Part shown: in pieces, positions 1-11,014 of the stretch
How the letters are laid out: each line of letters opens with the position of its first letter
Numbering within the stretch: the stretch's first letter is position 1
Assembly (NCBI GenBank): GCA_963669155.1
Contig: OZ022586.1
Location: 19,452,307-19,516,306, forward strand
Source of the DNA: Arbacia lixula
Lineage: Eukaryota; Echinodermata; Echinoidea; Arbacioida; Arbaciidae
DNA length: 64,000 nt
Direction: 5' to 3'
The notes under the pieces: generated by a model
Told to the model about the DNA's origin: nothing
What the model saw: the letters and a program-made list of their open reading frames with translations, nothing else
Database searches by the model: none
Translations under genes and position numbers: made by a program

Positions 1-1880
1 AAATAATAGTTTTCGCTTTTACTGAAAAGGTTTGTGAAGCCATGACTGTCAGATTTCATACATGTTATTGTTAGGATACACTGCTGAATCTTGCCGAGTT
101 TCGTGACTTTTGCAAATGGGCTTCCCTGTCTTTAAAGTTGTAAAAAAATGGTGCATTCCTTTATTATATATTTCCCTGTCATTCTTTTATCTTTAGTTAG
201 CTAAATTGTTTTATGATACTAAAAAAAAATTGCTTTGAATATGCGTTGTTATTTTGCAAGATTGTATGTAGGTTTGTTATGGGAGCGTATTATCCCATGG
301 CGTTACACTTCAGTAGTAATTACCCATATATCGTAGACTTTGATTACCAATATCTAATTTACAATATATGTTTATATGAATGATGATGCATTATATCTTA
401 TTTGGGTAATAAAACATTGAATTCGATTGAGATGGACGCAACCTTCGTCATGCTCATAAACGACTCGCACACCTTAACAGCCGACCGCAAGATGGCGCTA
501 CTCCTAATCTTAACACTGGCATCGCATTTGTGAGCAGTTAAACCAGGGTGGTGTAATACATTCAAACATCTGTATGGGTTCTAAAGCGTGCTCATGAATG
601 TCAAAAGAATTCCATAATCATGACAATGCTTTGATGTTCCATGTGCCGAGCCGACATTTAGCTGAAGTCAACTTGAAAAGAAATTTCTTTAATTTCCCAT
701 TTGTCTGTATACGTTTTGTTTTTGACAAATTCGTTTGCAAACTATAAGGAAGTTAACGGCAGATAATGAGAGATCCTAATACTCTGCTTTTGTTTCGAAA
801 AGTATTGAGGAATCATAAAAAATCGGACATATAAGCTATTTGTATTACTTACAAAATTGACCAATTTCTTCACTTTCCGACATCTTGTGCATTTGGGGGA
901 TTCAACCACTCTCAAAATGGTATATTAAGTTGTGTATTATCATTAGCGGCGTTTGTGTGTGTTTGCGTGCAGCAGAGATATTTTACTTGAAAAACTTGTT
1001 TATTTGTGTTTGCTGATACCTGTTGTGCTCATGGAAGTATTAATGCCATTAACAGAACTGGACAAGCGAAATGAGACTGTACATTTCTTTTGTTCTCTCG
1101 GAGAAGCCGTTGCCACACAATCATGTTCATAATACACCTGAACAGCACCTTTTGAGAACATCATAACTTTTCAGCGGCTTGGCACATGGGTTCGAAGAAA
1201 GAAAGTTGCTTCATATCCTTCCATAACACATCCCTGGTTAAACTGAAGACGGAGGCACGTGTGCCTTGTGGATGTGTGTGCGTTAAACGTGAGTGAGTGT
1301 GATTTTCACTTAGTTTCCTCAAAATTATTGTGATTAAAAATGATGCAAAAAAAAAATATAGTTATATAATATAATTTTGTCTATATTACTAGTCCTATTT
1401 CGATTATAAACTGTTAAAGAAAATGTTGAAGAATTTGTATAGATGAATTCAGGTTTATTCATTTTTTTTTTCAGATTTGTATTATTTATGCTTTTTCATA
1501 ATCAAGTAAAACTGTTCATGAATGATAAAATGTAAAAAAAAAATGAATTTTGAATTTACTTTGTAAATGATTTTATACAATATATTTCATGTGCGATGAG
1601 GAAGAAATAAAATATGACACAAAACAAAACAAAAAATCGCTGGCATTTTTTCCCCTGCCAGTTTGCAGAATTGTATCACAATTTGAATATTTCATTGAAT
1701 ATGTACCATATTAGTTTGGATACTTATGGAAAATATTTTTGATATGCTTGTGCTTGAAATGTATGAGACAATGTCATTATGTTTATACTCTAAGAACAAT
1801 CGTGTTCCTCTTTATATCATTTTGTATAAGTATGAATTATGAAAATCTTAATAAAGGCAAAAAAGCTTTATCTTTTTTTT
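1..1880. other. AT-rich stretch without recognisable gene; possibly 3' UTR-like
   Basis: No open frame of note is present. The stretch is strongly AT-rich and contains AATAAA-type polyadenylation signals on the + strand near 407, 1607 and 1849. It could be the 3' untranslated end of a gene lying to the left of the window, but AATAAA is common in AT-rich DNA, so this is only a guess. No splice-site pair or protein similarity was found. Confidence 0.25.
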
Positions 1881-4800
1881 AAATCGTGACAGCAACGTGG
1901 AAAAGAAATCGATTACGGGGTAAAAAAGAAACTTAAGGGGGAAGAACAAATTGCTTCAAATTGACTTTTGTATTTACCCTAGATTAAACATGTTAGCCTC
2001 CTGTCCTCTCTCTTCTCGTGTCATAAGTTCGCCTTTTTTCTTCATTGTTTAGCAAATTGTTGTCACTTTTATGATTTCATGTACTGTTCTCAATCATGTT
2101 ACGGGACATTTTTTTTTCTTCAAGCTTTTGCTTACTTATGTTCGATCCTCATGCTGATCAATTCTGTTAACGATATTGACTTGAAATTGATTTGAAATGT
2201 TTATTTGAAATCTGCTTAAAATGTATGTTTGAAATTATTTGAAATGTGTATTGTATTTATTTTGTATGTGGAAAATAATAGAATGAAAAAAATGAAATGA
2301 TATTGATGTCTCAAATTGAATTGACTTGATATCTATCCATAAATGACGTAAAAAAATCACCCATTTTCTTTGATGATAATATGAATATACATGTACCGTG
2401 AAGTGGTGTAGCCAGACTGACTTGTGAGGCGAGTGCACACATATTTTTTTAAAAATATGTTTGTTAAAAATGTATGTGTAAAATTAATCACAGTCAGAAT
2501 TAATTCTTACCTGGAGAGCGTAATAACCATTCTCATATGGATGTCTTTTACAGTCCATGCCATTTCATCTAATTTATATTGAGCCACTAGAGGACCCACA
2601 TCATATGTAGAAGCAGCTAGATATCCTTGAAAACGCGGAGACAACCATCAAAATGGCAAATTCGTAACGTGCATCTGCCGAGAGATGGCAGTATAGAAGA
2701 AAGAAGCATTTTTTTTGCTACGCTTACACTGTCAGTACCGTATGCACCGCATCGTAGTAGCATTCTTACATTATACTGATATGAATTGACTGTGTGTTAT
2801 GTTACGCGTACGTAAATATGCGTACAATTTACGAGACTAGCTTATTTTGGTCCCTGATGAACCCGGAAATTAAATTCTGGTGCCAGGAATCTCTCCGTTC
2901 GTTTCCTCGTGTTTCACTCGTATTAACACGAGTAAATCAGGTGCAAGCCGTTATCCTACTGATATAGCAACGGGGTTAAATTGCTCAAGGAGAGGGGAGG
3001 ACCCGTGTCGATCTAAGATCCTGAGAAGAAGTGAGTTTAGCTAGCTTAGGCCAAAGCAAGAAAGTTGTGAAGACTACTGCGTGGGACCGTACCGACAGGC
3101 ACCTGCCGCAGCCATTGGCCAAGTGTAGTGGGTAAGTGCCTCTGTACTGACACAGCATACATTACCATGGGCTCAGCGGCTCAGTAAAAAAAAGACATCG
3201 TAAGAAACATCTGTCATGTTTTGTAGTAATGCCGGGCCCTTGGCTTACCTCATGCCAAACTGAATGTTGATCCAGCTCAATCAGTTGTGTCTTCATATTT
3301 TATTTTGTAGAAGACAACTCATTTACATTGACATTGCCGAAACATCACATTAGTCTGTAAACTACACGCTTGATCACGGCATTATGATATTATACAGAAC
3401 TTTGCACACTCACCTCAGCTCAGCCCCTGCCCCCATTATAACCAAGTTAAAGCGCACCCATGCAAAATTATTTTACCTCAAACGGCATGATTCACAACAT
3501 GATTCAGGAATCAGGGGGTCTGTTTCAGTTTTGAAAAATAGCCCGCTGTTTTTTCCCCTTGACCTTGTCCTTGTCATGCGTCCGTAGGGTCCATGTCCAG
3601 TTTGTTCATGGTTGCTCCATCGATTTCAGGATTGTAAAATACCAACTGTCATAGAGAATTCCGACGTGATCCTAAATTGATACGAAAGTGGGATTCGTCA
3701 TTATATGATACGGAAGAACGAGTCGGTTATGATGGATCCATATATATATCCTATCGATCGTTCATAGATTTCTTGTAGGAATCACCGTTTTTCAGTGAAA
3801 TTTTCCATTGAAAATTAAGTGAATTTTTTTTTGTGTAGCGTTGAGATGGATATGAAGAAAGGTTCAATGCACATTTAAAATGACTTTATGTTTGAACTAC
3901 AACAAAGTGCTTGTGCATGTAGATCTGTACATGTTTTATGTTTTTATCTGGCATGGCCATGTTTAAGGTAGAATAATTTCAAAATAATGTTTTGAGTTGA
4001 TTTTTAACCCATGTTTATCAAAGGCAAAGGGAAGTACTAGGGAAGGATACGAGGGATGATGGGACCCGTCACAAATGGAGTAACGTTCTGGCATGACCAT
4101 GGGCCCCAATTCCTGTTTACTTTCAGGATGTAGGAAGGAATCATCTCACCTAACTGATAAAATCATGGAGATTAAACACAAATCTGCCATGATTACGGCT
4201 CATTAGCATTCCCACTGCTACGCCAATCTTTGACTCTTGCGCTATCTAGATGACGGATGTATCACCATTCAGCAGCTGTGTAGATGAAGCGTGTTATGTC
4301 ATTTGACCTGAGCAGGAGAGGTCAACTGCTGCACATACACAAATACTTTATTTTGCTGGTGACTGCTGTGATCTCGACTGAAAATAAATAACACGTTTAA
4401 ATCTCTCACCACCATTGGCATGAAGATGTGTAGTAAGATAAATGGGGTTTTCAAGGGCCAGTAATTTAAGGTTAAAAACCTAGAAGTCCTGTGGTCAATA
4501 TGTGCATGGATGACCGCGTCACAGACAATAACAGAAATATTTGAATTTTTGGTTTCATTTTTTCGTTTTTAAATTAGAATGTTTCTTTGTTTTGTTGGCC
4601 ATCTACAGATACATGTAGAATGGATGTATTGTCTAACGTAAAATAATACGGCGGGGGGGGGGGGGGGGGAAGATGGTGCTGATGCTTGGCTAATTTTTGT
4701 GGCGGTACAATTGCATTCATTGATGTACACTGTATGTCCACGAGTTCATTGCCCCCTGGCATTGAAGAAATAATTCCACCTGCATCTGTTTTTTTGTTTT

Positions 4801-4917
4801 AATGCCTCCAGGTTTTAACATCGTTGTGATTATTCAGGTTTTATTTTTGTTGCTGGTATTGAATTCATGAGTGTACTGCAACAAGAAAAGCATGCTAGGA
4901 TCCTGAGGGGGTACCAC
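1881..4917. other. Non-coding stretch, nothing firmly assigned
   Basis: No supported gene. The part at about 2640-3180 is more GC-rich than its surroundings and unlike the MITE families described below. On the minus strand, 2506-2510 reads as a good splice donor (GTAAG after CTCCAG), but no frame supports an exon. A run of 17 G lies at 4653-4669. The rest is AT-rich unique-looking sequence. Confidence 0.4.
4653..4669. repeat. Homopolymer G run (17)
   Basis: Seventeen consecutive G residues in AT-rich surroundings. Several similar runs of G or C recur through the window; their lengths may be assembly-sensitive. Confidence 0.95.
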
Positions 4918-5421
4918 TTAAAGGGGAAGTTCACCCTGATATTATTTTGGTTTCAATAAAAAGAGACAGATGAAAGAAACATATGAGTGAAGGTTTGACG
5001 AAAATTGGTTAAAGGAAAAGAAAGTTATTTGATTTTAAAATTTTGATTTTGTGATGTCACATGCGAGGTGCTCTCCCATATGTTGTGCACAATTTTTTTC
5101 GAAAATGTGCATTTTCTCACAAAGATAGGCATCCTTTTACTTGTGCATTTGATACATTATTAGAAATACGTATTCACACACATACCTGTACAAAAAAAAA
5201 TCATTCCGTTGTCAAAAACAGAAAAAAACCAATTTATCGACTTATTTTGTACACAACATATGGGAGAGCACCTCGCACGTGACGTCACAAAATCAAAATT
5301 TAAAAATCAAATAACTTTCTTTTCCTTTGACCGATTTTCGTCAAACCTTCACTAATATGTTTCTTTCATTTGTCTCTTTTTATTGAAACCAAAATAATTT
5401 CACGGTGAACTTCCCCTTTAA
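4918..5421. mobile_element. Family D palindromic MITE, TTAA-flanked (496 bp)
   Basis: The element body is 4922-5417, bounded by TTAA at 4918-4921 and 5418-5421. The left end begins AGGGGAAGTTCACC and the right end finishes GGTGAACTTCCCCT. The inverted match continues inward for about 190 bp per arm, through a block with GTGATGTCAC / GTGACGTCAC and CATATGTTGTG / CACAACATATG, leaving a central spacer of about 130 bp. There is no coding capacity. The TTAA duplication and terminal repeats fit a non-autonomous piggyBac-type element; that class assignment is inference from the target site. Confidence 0.85.
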
Positions 5422-5732
5422 ACATCAATGTACATAGTTAATGATTATTAGAAGTGCAATAGCTCTGCATGTGCGTGTGTGTGTGTGTTTGGAGTTTTAT
5501 ATCTAGACAGGTGTATCAGTGTCTGGGACAGACCTTTTGCGACACCATCTGAAAAACGTGACCCTGGTACGAACCTCAAACCCCTGCAGAATTCTGACTT
5601 GTCCATTGGATGACAGGTGCACACCGCCACGCCACAACACTGTTGTTGTTGTTGTTGGGTGATTTAAGGCGCATTTCTCAATCACACTCGATTATGTACA
5701 CGCTGGGTTCTAGCATAGAATGTGAGAGCCCC
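5418..5732. other. Spacer between MITEs, nothing recognised
   Basis: Contains a short GT/TG run near 5470-5487 and a (GTT)n run near 5643-5656. No gene or element boundary is recognised. Confidence 0.4.
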
Positions 5733-5970
5733 TAGGCTGGCCTACAGGGTATAGGACATCTCTAATCCAAAATTAAAAATAAAGTCTTCAGTCTAGTACT
5801 CGTATTTAACCTTTTTCAATCTCATCACTAATGACTAAAATCATTCTCCTCTTTTCTCAGTCTGTCGAACAAACCAGAGAAGAAGTTGAGAATTGTTATT
5901 CTACTCCAGCCAGACTACTTTGTTTAAAAGTATGGCTTTAAAATTGCCCAACAGCCTGGAAGCCAGGCTA
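5733..5970 (+). mobile_element. Family A inverted-repeat MITE, copy 1 (degenerate)
   Basis: This is a member of the commonest element family in the window. The family consensus runs from TA-GCCTGGCTTCCAGGCTG through ACATTTCTAATCCAAACT, a block resembling GAGTCTAGTACTC, a variable centre, and then the inverted complement ending AACAGCCTGGAAGCCAGGCTA. Here the left end is worn (CTAGGCTGGCC) and the right end is clear. Family A copies begin with TA and end with TA, so a Tc1/mariner-like TA target is plausible but inferred. Confidence 0.7.
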
Positions 5971-5999
5971 CATGCAATGTACATATACGATTCCCATTC

Positions 6000-6205
6000 T
6001 AGCCTGAAATCCAGGCTGTTTTGACATTTCTAATCCAAACTGAAAAAAAGAGTCTAATTTTCTATGACTAGTCACTTTATTATTTTCCTCTTCTCTCAGC
6101 CCCTGAGACAAGCTAAAGATACTGAGATCGATAGTCTCCTGCAACCAGTCCTCTTTATTGAATAGTTTGGTTTTGAAACACCAAACAGGCCGGAAGCTAG
6201 GCTAG
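6000..6205 (+). mobile_element. Family A MITE, copy 2
   Basis: Both termini are visible: TAGCCTGAAATCCAGGCTG on the left and GGCCGGAAGCTAGGCTA on the right. It lies only about 30 bp downstream of copy 1 in the same orientation. No coding capacity. Confidence 0.8.
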
Positions 6206-6684
6206 GCCCATTCATGCTGCACACCGCCCTCTTCCCAGTGACGAGGGCCTCTGCGGCCAGTAATGAGGTACTTGAAGAATGTGACTGCTGTAAATTGTGC
6301 CCCGGGCATGAATCAATTTGAGGATGAAACTGAGTTTAAAAATTCCGCTCTGGCAGATCCATTTGTGGCGCCATCGATTTCATCCTGGTTGTTTATGTTC
6401 GTTACACACAGTATAGCTTTCCAAATAAGCATCTCGTGTGAAGACTCCTTCAATGTGTGTAGTGGCTAGCTTGCAAACATCAGTGTATGTGATCATCATT
6501 GTAAGATGCTCACACAAAACCTTTGAGGTATATTGCGGTACATGACCCTTTTAACCCTCTCAGAATCAAGCCAGCAAAATCCTGTTGGCTTATTGCATAT
6601 TTCATGCACCTTTAATATGAGGATTCAGGCAGTCAATTAATCTGACTCTCTGAGTCAATGAAAACAGCAAAGACTAAATCACAT
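6206..6684. other. Spacer, nothing recognised
   Basis: A 68-codon open frame occurs here, but it has no recognisable similarity, composition or splice context that supports a gene. Confidence 0.4.
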
Positions 6685-6910
6685 ACACAACAGCTCAAAT
6701 GAATTGGCATAGGGAAAGGGAAAGGGAAGGAGCCGCAGTTTTAAACCGCGGTATATTTTGTCCAGTTCAGCATGAAACACGATGCTTTAGCCTAAAAAGC
6801 ATCATGTTTCATGCTAAACTGGACAAAATATACTGCAGTTTAAAACTGCAGGTCCTTCCCTTTCTTCCCTTTCACTTTCCCTATGCCAGTTCCTTTGAGC
6901 TGTAGTGTAG
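6685..6910. mobile_element. Family B hairpin MITE, copy 1
   Basis: An almost perfect palindrome of about 226 bp. The arm runs CAACAGCTCAAATGAATTGG, GGGAAAGGGAAAGGGAAGG, AGTTTTAAACCGCGGTATA, TTTTGTCCAGTTCAGCATGA, a centre near AGCCTAAAAAGC, and then back. A transcript would fold into a hairpin of about 100 bp. Two sister copies lie at 10142-10383 and 43310-43550. The transposon superfamily is not clear because no unambiguous target duplication is seen. Confidence 0.85.
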
Positions 6911-7767
6911 TAATTAAAGTAAAAAGTCAGTTTATCAAATTATTATTTTTTTTTAATTTAAAATTACCAGTAAATTCGTTACTCATCCATTGCGGCCATA
7001 ATGTCTACAGTGTTGACCAAACTCACATACAGTAAAGAACAAAAAAATGCATTATTTAATGGTATGAGGAAAACACATTTTCTACAGGGGCTCTTTGCTT
7101 ATTCTCAGTGGTCTTTTTGTGCTTGGGGGGGGGGGGGGGGGGCAGGAGATAAATTGCCCTGAGGGCCCCCCCTCCCCCTCCCTGTGCACTTCTTCACTGA
7201 TTTTTGGTGGAGAGATCACACTTGGCAACATGATATTGCACCTGCTTCAGTTCTAATTTATGTTTTCACTCACACATTCATGGATCCCCTTGCCTTGCAC
7301 ATTTTCATGTTTTCTCCATATGGCATTCTCCATTAACCTGAAGCAGTAGTTAGAAAAGATTGATATTTGGTAGGGAAATCTTTCCTCAAAGTCTTCAGGG
7401 CTTAACAGCAAAATAATGATCTACAATGTTTTGTGCACCTTCTTCGTCAGCCATTAATCTAGCACGGGCTCTGTCTAAAAAATAGTTGTGACAGATCTGA
7501 ATAGAACGCAAGTCCAATCCCCTTCATCCAGTGTATAGAGTTACGAGTGATATCAATTGCAAGTCAAATTGCGATCAATCACAAATATTTTTCAAACGGG
7601 GTCCTGATGCTGCGAACTCGCACTAGGTAACAGCCGTATGCAGCGCACTATTTGCTTGTTTTGGTCAGATGAAGATGTGATTTCAACTTTGGGCCAATTT
7701 CACACATCAGAAAATAGCTCATGGAACTGCATCATCACCTTTGGGCTGATGCAGACACACACATTAG
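6911..7767. other. Spacer with poly-G run and hAT-like scraps
   Basis: An 18-base G run occupies 7125-7142, followed by GAGGGCCCCCC-type sequence resembling worn ends of the hAT-like family described at 9294. At 7440-7700 there is a worn copy of a dispersed repeat that recurs near 16.3, 35.6 and 47.1 kb (phrases such as CAAATTGCGATCAATCACAA and GATGAAGATGTGATTTCAAC). No gene. Confidence 0.4.
7125..7142. repeat. Homopolymer G run (18)
   Basis: Eighteen consecutive G residues spanning the two sequence lines at 7121-7142. Confidence 0.95.
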
Positions 7768-8215
7768 CCCTGTTCATATACCATATAGCGCTATTATTAC
7801 CGATGCACGTCGGTAAGCAAGTTTCCAGCGAGCCGCAAAAGCACCGTTCATATACACCCCCTCAAGCCGAAATGTTGCTGTGTTTTGGACAGCTGGACTC
7901 TCTCCAAACCAATGGTGACATGTTCCACTCAGCAGTGGGATTAGCAACACACATGCCAGAGTGCGATGCACAAGGCACAACATTTACGACCATTTTGCGG
8001 ACGCAGTTTATAATATTCGTTTACCGCAATATTGCGGTATTATTACTAGGTTTTCGATCTGCAAAAAAGCCGCAAAATAATTGCAAAAAAGGAGAAAGCA
8101 AATACCGCATTATTTGAGCGATTCCTGTTCATATACGCAGCTATCGGTAATGCAACGGCAAAATTGACACAAATGTTGCGCCTTTTTCGCGAATAGGCGG
8201 TGTATATGAATGGGG
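7768..8215. mobile_element. Non-autonomous DNA element with CCCTGTTCATATAC ends (~450 bp)
   Basis: The left end reads CCCTGTTCATATAC and the right end reads GTATATGAATGGGG, its inverted complement with mismatches. The same word recurs internally at about 7847 (CCGTTCATATACACC) and 8126 (CTGTTCATATACGC), together with CGGTAA/TTACCG words, so the element has subterminal repeats. The 159-codon open frame at 7638-8117 crosses the left boundary and is not a credible gene. The superfamily is not assigned. Confidence 0.55.
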
Positions 8216-8250
8216 TCATTGATGCAGAACATTGTATATAGTGTATACCA

Positions 8251-8704
8251 GCCTTGCTTTTAGGCTGTCGGACATTTTTAAATGCAATCGATTGGAGTGG
8301 CTTGTTAAAATCTGACGTTGCGTGTCAGAATTAATTCCTCTTTTTGCTGGAAGTAGCATATCGAGTGGCCTTGTGCAGTTGCATCTCTAAGCCAAGAGAG
8401 GAAAGTCAGTCTCTGTCGTCTTCTTGACCTACGTCCCTGAACAGCACCAGTGAGGGCGACTTTCTCAAGAGCATTCGTGCAAAGGATGCGGCCTAGGAAC
8501 CTAATCTGTTTTGTAGCAATTGTTTGAAGTAACTTTCAAACTACAATATCAATAAATGGGTCTGGCTTCAGGTAAACTAATCATCCTTTATCAGGACGGA
8601 AGGAGAAAAGAGGAGAAAGAAAGCATGACTAGTTTTGTGAGCACTAAACTCTGTTTTTAAAGATTGAATTTAATACATGTCCAAAAGCCTGAAGCTCAGG
8701 CTAA
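8251..8704 (-). mobile_element. Family A MITE, degenerate copy split by a retroelement fragment
   Basis: The left part (CAGCCTTGCTTTTAGGCTGT, then GGACATTTTTAAATGCAATC) and the right part (AATGGGTCTGGCTTCAGGTA, then AAAAGCCTGAAGCTCAGGCT) match opposite ends of family A. The GTCTGGCT..AGACTAATCAT-type block comes second-arm-first, so the copy is reversed. The arms are separated by about 230 bp that encode part of a reverse transcriptase (next entry), so the retroelement fragment appears to lie inside the MITE. Confidence 0.5.
8340..8520 (-). pseudogene. Non-LTR retrotransposon fragment (C-terminal part of RT polyprotein)
   Basis: Read on the minus strand, one frame gives IATKQIRFLGRILCTNALEK, then VALTGAVQGRRSRRRQRLTF and LSWLRDATAQ without a stop. 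This resembles the region after the reverse transcriptase core of metazoan non-LTR elements, where a [F/L]LGH[V/I]-type motif is followed by GLEKLxLTGxxxGxRxRGRQR. The fragment is about 60 residues with no start or stop of its own, so it is a relic. It differs from the complete element at 16.9-20.7 kb and must come from another lineage. Family placement rests on motif recognition only. Confidence 0.6.
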
Positions 8705-9271
8705 GCATACCAATGCCTTGACATGTGATCGAGAGGACCGTCTTTCATTAGGCCAGGGAGAATGGTGGGTAATTTGATTGCCGCTGGATGAAAGAGGCAA
8801 TATGGAAGAACAATCTTCGCACCAGCGATGATTCTTTCTCCAGATGCACTGATTTACCGTGGTGCTGAATGCCTGCAATGTGCTATACTACCATGTACCC
8901 TACCACTAGGAGTTATTAAACTGAAGCTACTATAGTATTTACCATTGTATTAACCACGGTATTTACCACATAGATGTACAACACCAGTACCATACTGTCC
9001 TAATCTGACAAAAGAAAGGAAGTGACAAATCACTCAAATCTGGGTTAATAGTATTCTTATATTCTACCCAGCATTCCCTACATACAAACAAAATCTGGAC
9101 TAGAAATATTCACCTTGCTGCGAGATATTCAATCTAACATGATGTGGTGTTACACTGATGCCCAAGCAACTGACAGACACATTTTGCTCATTTACAAGAA
9201 AAGTCTCTTTTGTTAGTTGCTTCCTTTTCTCAGATTAGGGCACCATGCATGCATACTAGCATCAATATTAC
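8705..9271. other. Spacer, nothing recognised
   Basis: AT-rich sequence with several repeats of the short phrase ACCATGGTA/TACCACGGTA near 8890-8970. No gene. Confidence 0.35.
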
Positions 9272-9667
9272 CAACCTGGTATCCAATCTGTTGCAGGAAA
9301 AAAATTAATTAACCATCTTAGGGGGCTACTTTTTGAGTACATTGGCCAAATTGGCTCAAATTTTACATTGTGTCTATGGGAATTTTGGGGGCTCTTTTAA
9401 CATTTTCCAGGGCTCTTGTAAGCATTTTTTGGGGGCAAAATCACCCAGAGCCCCCGTGTATTTTTTTCCCCTGGTCTGTTGGACATTTCTAACCCAAACT
9501 GAACAAATAGAGTCTAGTTCTCAGAAGACTACTAGACAAGTCACTTTATCATTGAACCTTTTTTGATGAGGTGGAGAAGAAGTTGAGAAGGATTAGTTTA
9601 CTGCAGTCAAACTACTTTTTTTAATAATTTGGATGAGAATTGCCCTAAAAGCATGAAAACCAGCCTA
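9272..9667 (+). mobile_element. Family A MITE, copy 3, interrupted by a hAT-like insertion
   Basis: The left terminus (AACCTGGTATCCAATCTGTTG, a worn form of the family A end) is at 9272-9293. The element resumes at 9474 with GTCTGTTGGACATTTCTAAC and ends with AAACCAGCCTA at about 9667. The interruption is the 180-bp element at 9294-9473, and the short duplicated sequence at the junctions shows that this element landed inside the older family A copy. Confidence 0.75.
9294..9473 (+). mobile_element. hAT-like non-autonomous element, copy 1 (180 bp)
   Basis: The ends are CAGGAAAAAAATT and TTTTTTTCCCCTG, imperfect inverted repeats of the CAGGG type known for hAT transposons. They are flanked by 8-bp duplications ATCTGTTG (9286-9293) and GTCTGTTG (9474-9481) that differ by one base. 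The internal phrases ACATTGTGTCTATGGGAATT and GGGGGCTCTTTTAACATTTT recur in copies at 23228, 37149 and 53618. There is no coding capacity. Confidence 0.8.
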
Positions 9668-9673
9668 CAGTAT

Positions 9674-10141
9674 TAGAGGAATGTTTTAAGAAGATGTTCA
9701 GCATACACGCGATACATGCGGACTTGACTTGATACATGTAGGGGCACATTTTCACTTCCTTTTTCCTTTTTGAATTACATACAGTAGTGTTACTTTTCAT
9801 AGGTCAAGTCTTGGTGTGTTTTTCGTCAAATATGTGGAATAAAAAGTACATTGCATGAGTAGAAAAAATGGGTTCAGATTGAGAATGCTATACAAAAGAT
9901 AAAAAACTGTCAAAGTCATACAATGTAATCACTTATAGCAATCAAAATGCTTGATTATAAGGTACAAAAGAAAAGGCCATCATACATACACCTGTAGTAT
10001 GTAAATACTGTGGGATCTGTCCTTTGTTGCATTACAACTCCAGCCCAACCCCTCTTGTCTAACCCCCCTTGCCCAACCCCCAAACCCATCCCATTCCCTT
10101 AGTGAGCGAAACCAGACTGACATCCACCAAATACGTACATG
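9674..10141. other. Spacer, nothing recognised
   Basis: No supported gene or element. A CCC/AACCC-rich patch lies at about 10035-10085. Confidence 0.4.
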
Positions 10142-10383
10142 TACACTACAGATCAAAGGAATTGGCATAGGGAAAGGGAAAGGGAAGAAAGGGAAGGACT
10201 CGCAGTTTTAAATCGCAATATATTTTGTCCAGTTCAGCATGAAGCATGATGCGTTTTAGGCTAAAGCAACGTGTTTCATGCTGAACTGGACAAAATATAC
10301 CGCGGTTTAAAACTGCAGCTCCTTCCCTTTCTTCCCTTTCCCTTTCCCTACATGTATGCTAATTCCTTTGAGCTGTTGTGTAG
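10142..10383. mobile_element. Family B hairpin MITE, copy 2
   Basis: It has the same palindromic arms as the copy at 6685 (CAAAGGAATTGGCATAGGG, TATATTTTGTCCAGTTCAGC). The right end carries a small insertion relative to the left (CCCTACATGTATGCTAATTCC). The arms pair almost fully except for the GGCTAAAGCAACG centre. Confidence 0.85.
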
Positions 10384-10929
10384 CTGTATGACATGAACGT
10401 GTGTGTGGGGGAGGGGGGGGGGGAATGTTACAGTTAAAAACATGCATGATTTATACTGTATGTACAATAGTATTCAGATGGATACTTTTTAACGCCCCCC
10501 CCCCCCCAATCCCTCCTTCCCTCCTCCGTGTGGGTACAACCTTGTCACATTATCAGATAACTTATTAACTCATAATTTACTCATTACCTTTAGAGATAAA
10601 ACATAGATCATGTACTGTTTAATAGTCAGCCTACAGTACATACTACATACAAGTATAATATGTAATGGTGATAATATGTACTTAAGCACACGAGCATATG
10701 ATAAAAAGCAAGATTTTGCACTGTTTGTTCAGCGTCCTGTCTGTGCACAGGTATTATGTTTTTCAACGTTGAACTTGAATAAGGTCCAAAGTCCCTTTAC
10801 TCAGCGATGCTTGAAAGGATGTGAAAGCAGCGTTTATTCTTCTCAAAATGAAGATTGTTTTCCCTCCAAACGGGATCAAATCTGAATAAAAGATGTGTGT
10901 GGGTGTGTGATACTGTACAGTGCGTGCGT

Positions 10930-10968
<39 letters not shown>

Positions 10969-11014
10969 CTTGTGAGCAATGAAACAGGGTGGTGTCTATC
11001 ATTGAAGATACATG
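10384..11014. other. Spacer with G, C and TG runs
   Basis: A short G-rich run lies at about 10407-10421 and a C run at about 10495-10507. A TG dinucleotide repeat occupies 10921-10967. The open frames on both strands here are translations of the TG repeat. Confidence 0.6.
10921..10967. repeat. (TG)n microsatellite
   Basis: An uninterrupted TG run of about 30 bases follows a slightly degenerate TGCGTGCGTGTGTA lead-in. Confidence 0.95.

Noticed and set aside
2506..2700. Minus-strand exon ending at the donor at 2510
   Set aside because: The donor is good, but the candidate frame ends after seven codons and no acceptor partner was found.
2640..3200. Possible solo LTR / primer-binding site (CTGGTGCCAGGAATC after an A/T-rich end)
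   Set aside because: No second LTR, no TG..CA pair with a duplication, and the tRNA match could not be verified.
7638..8117. 159-codon + strand open frame
   Set aside because: It crosses the boundary of the element at 7768 and its sequence is dominated by that element's repeats; no domain, no splice context.
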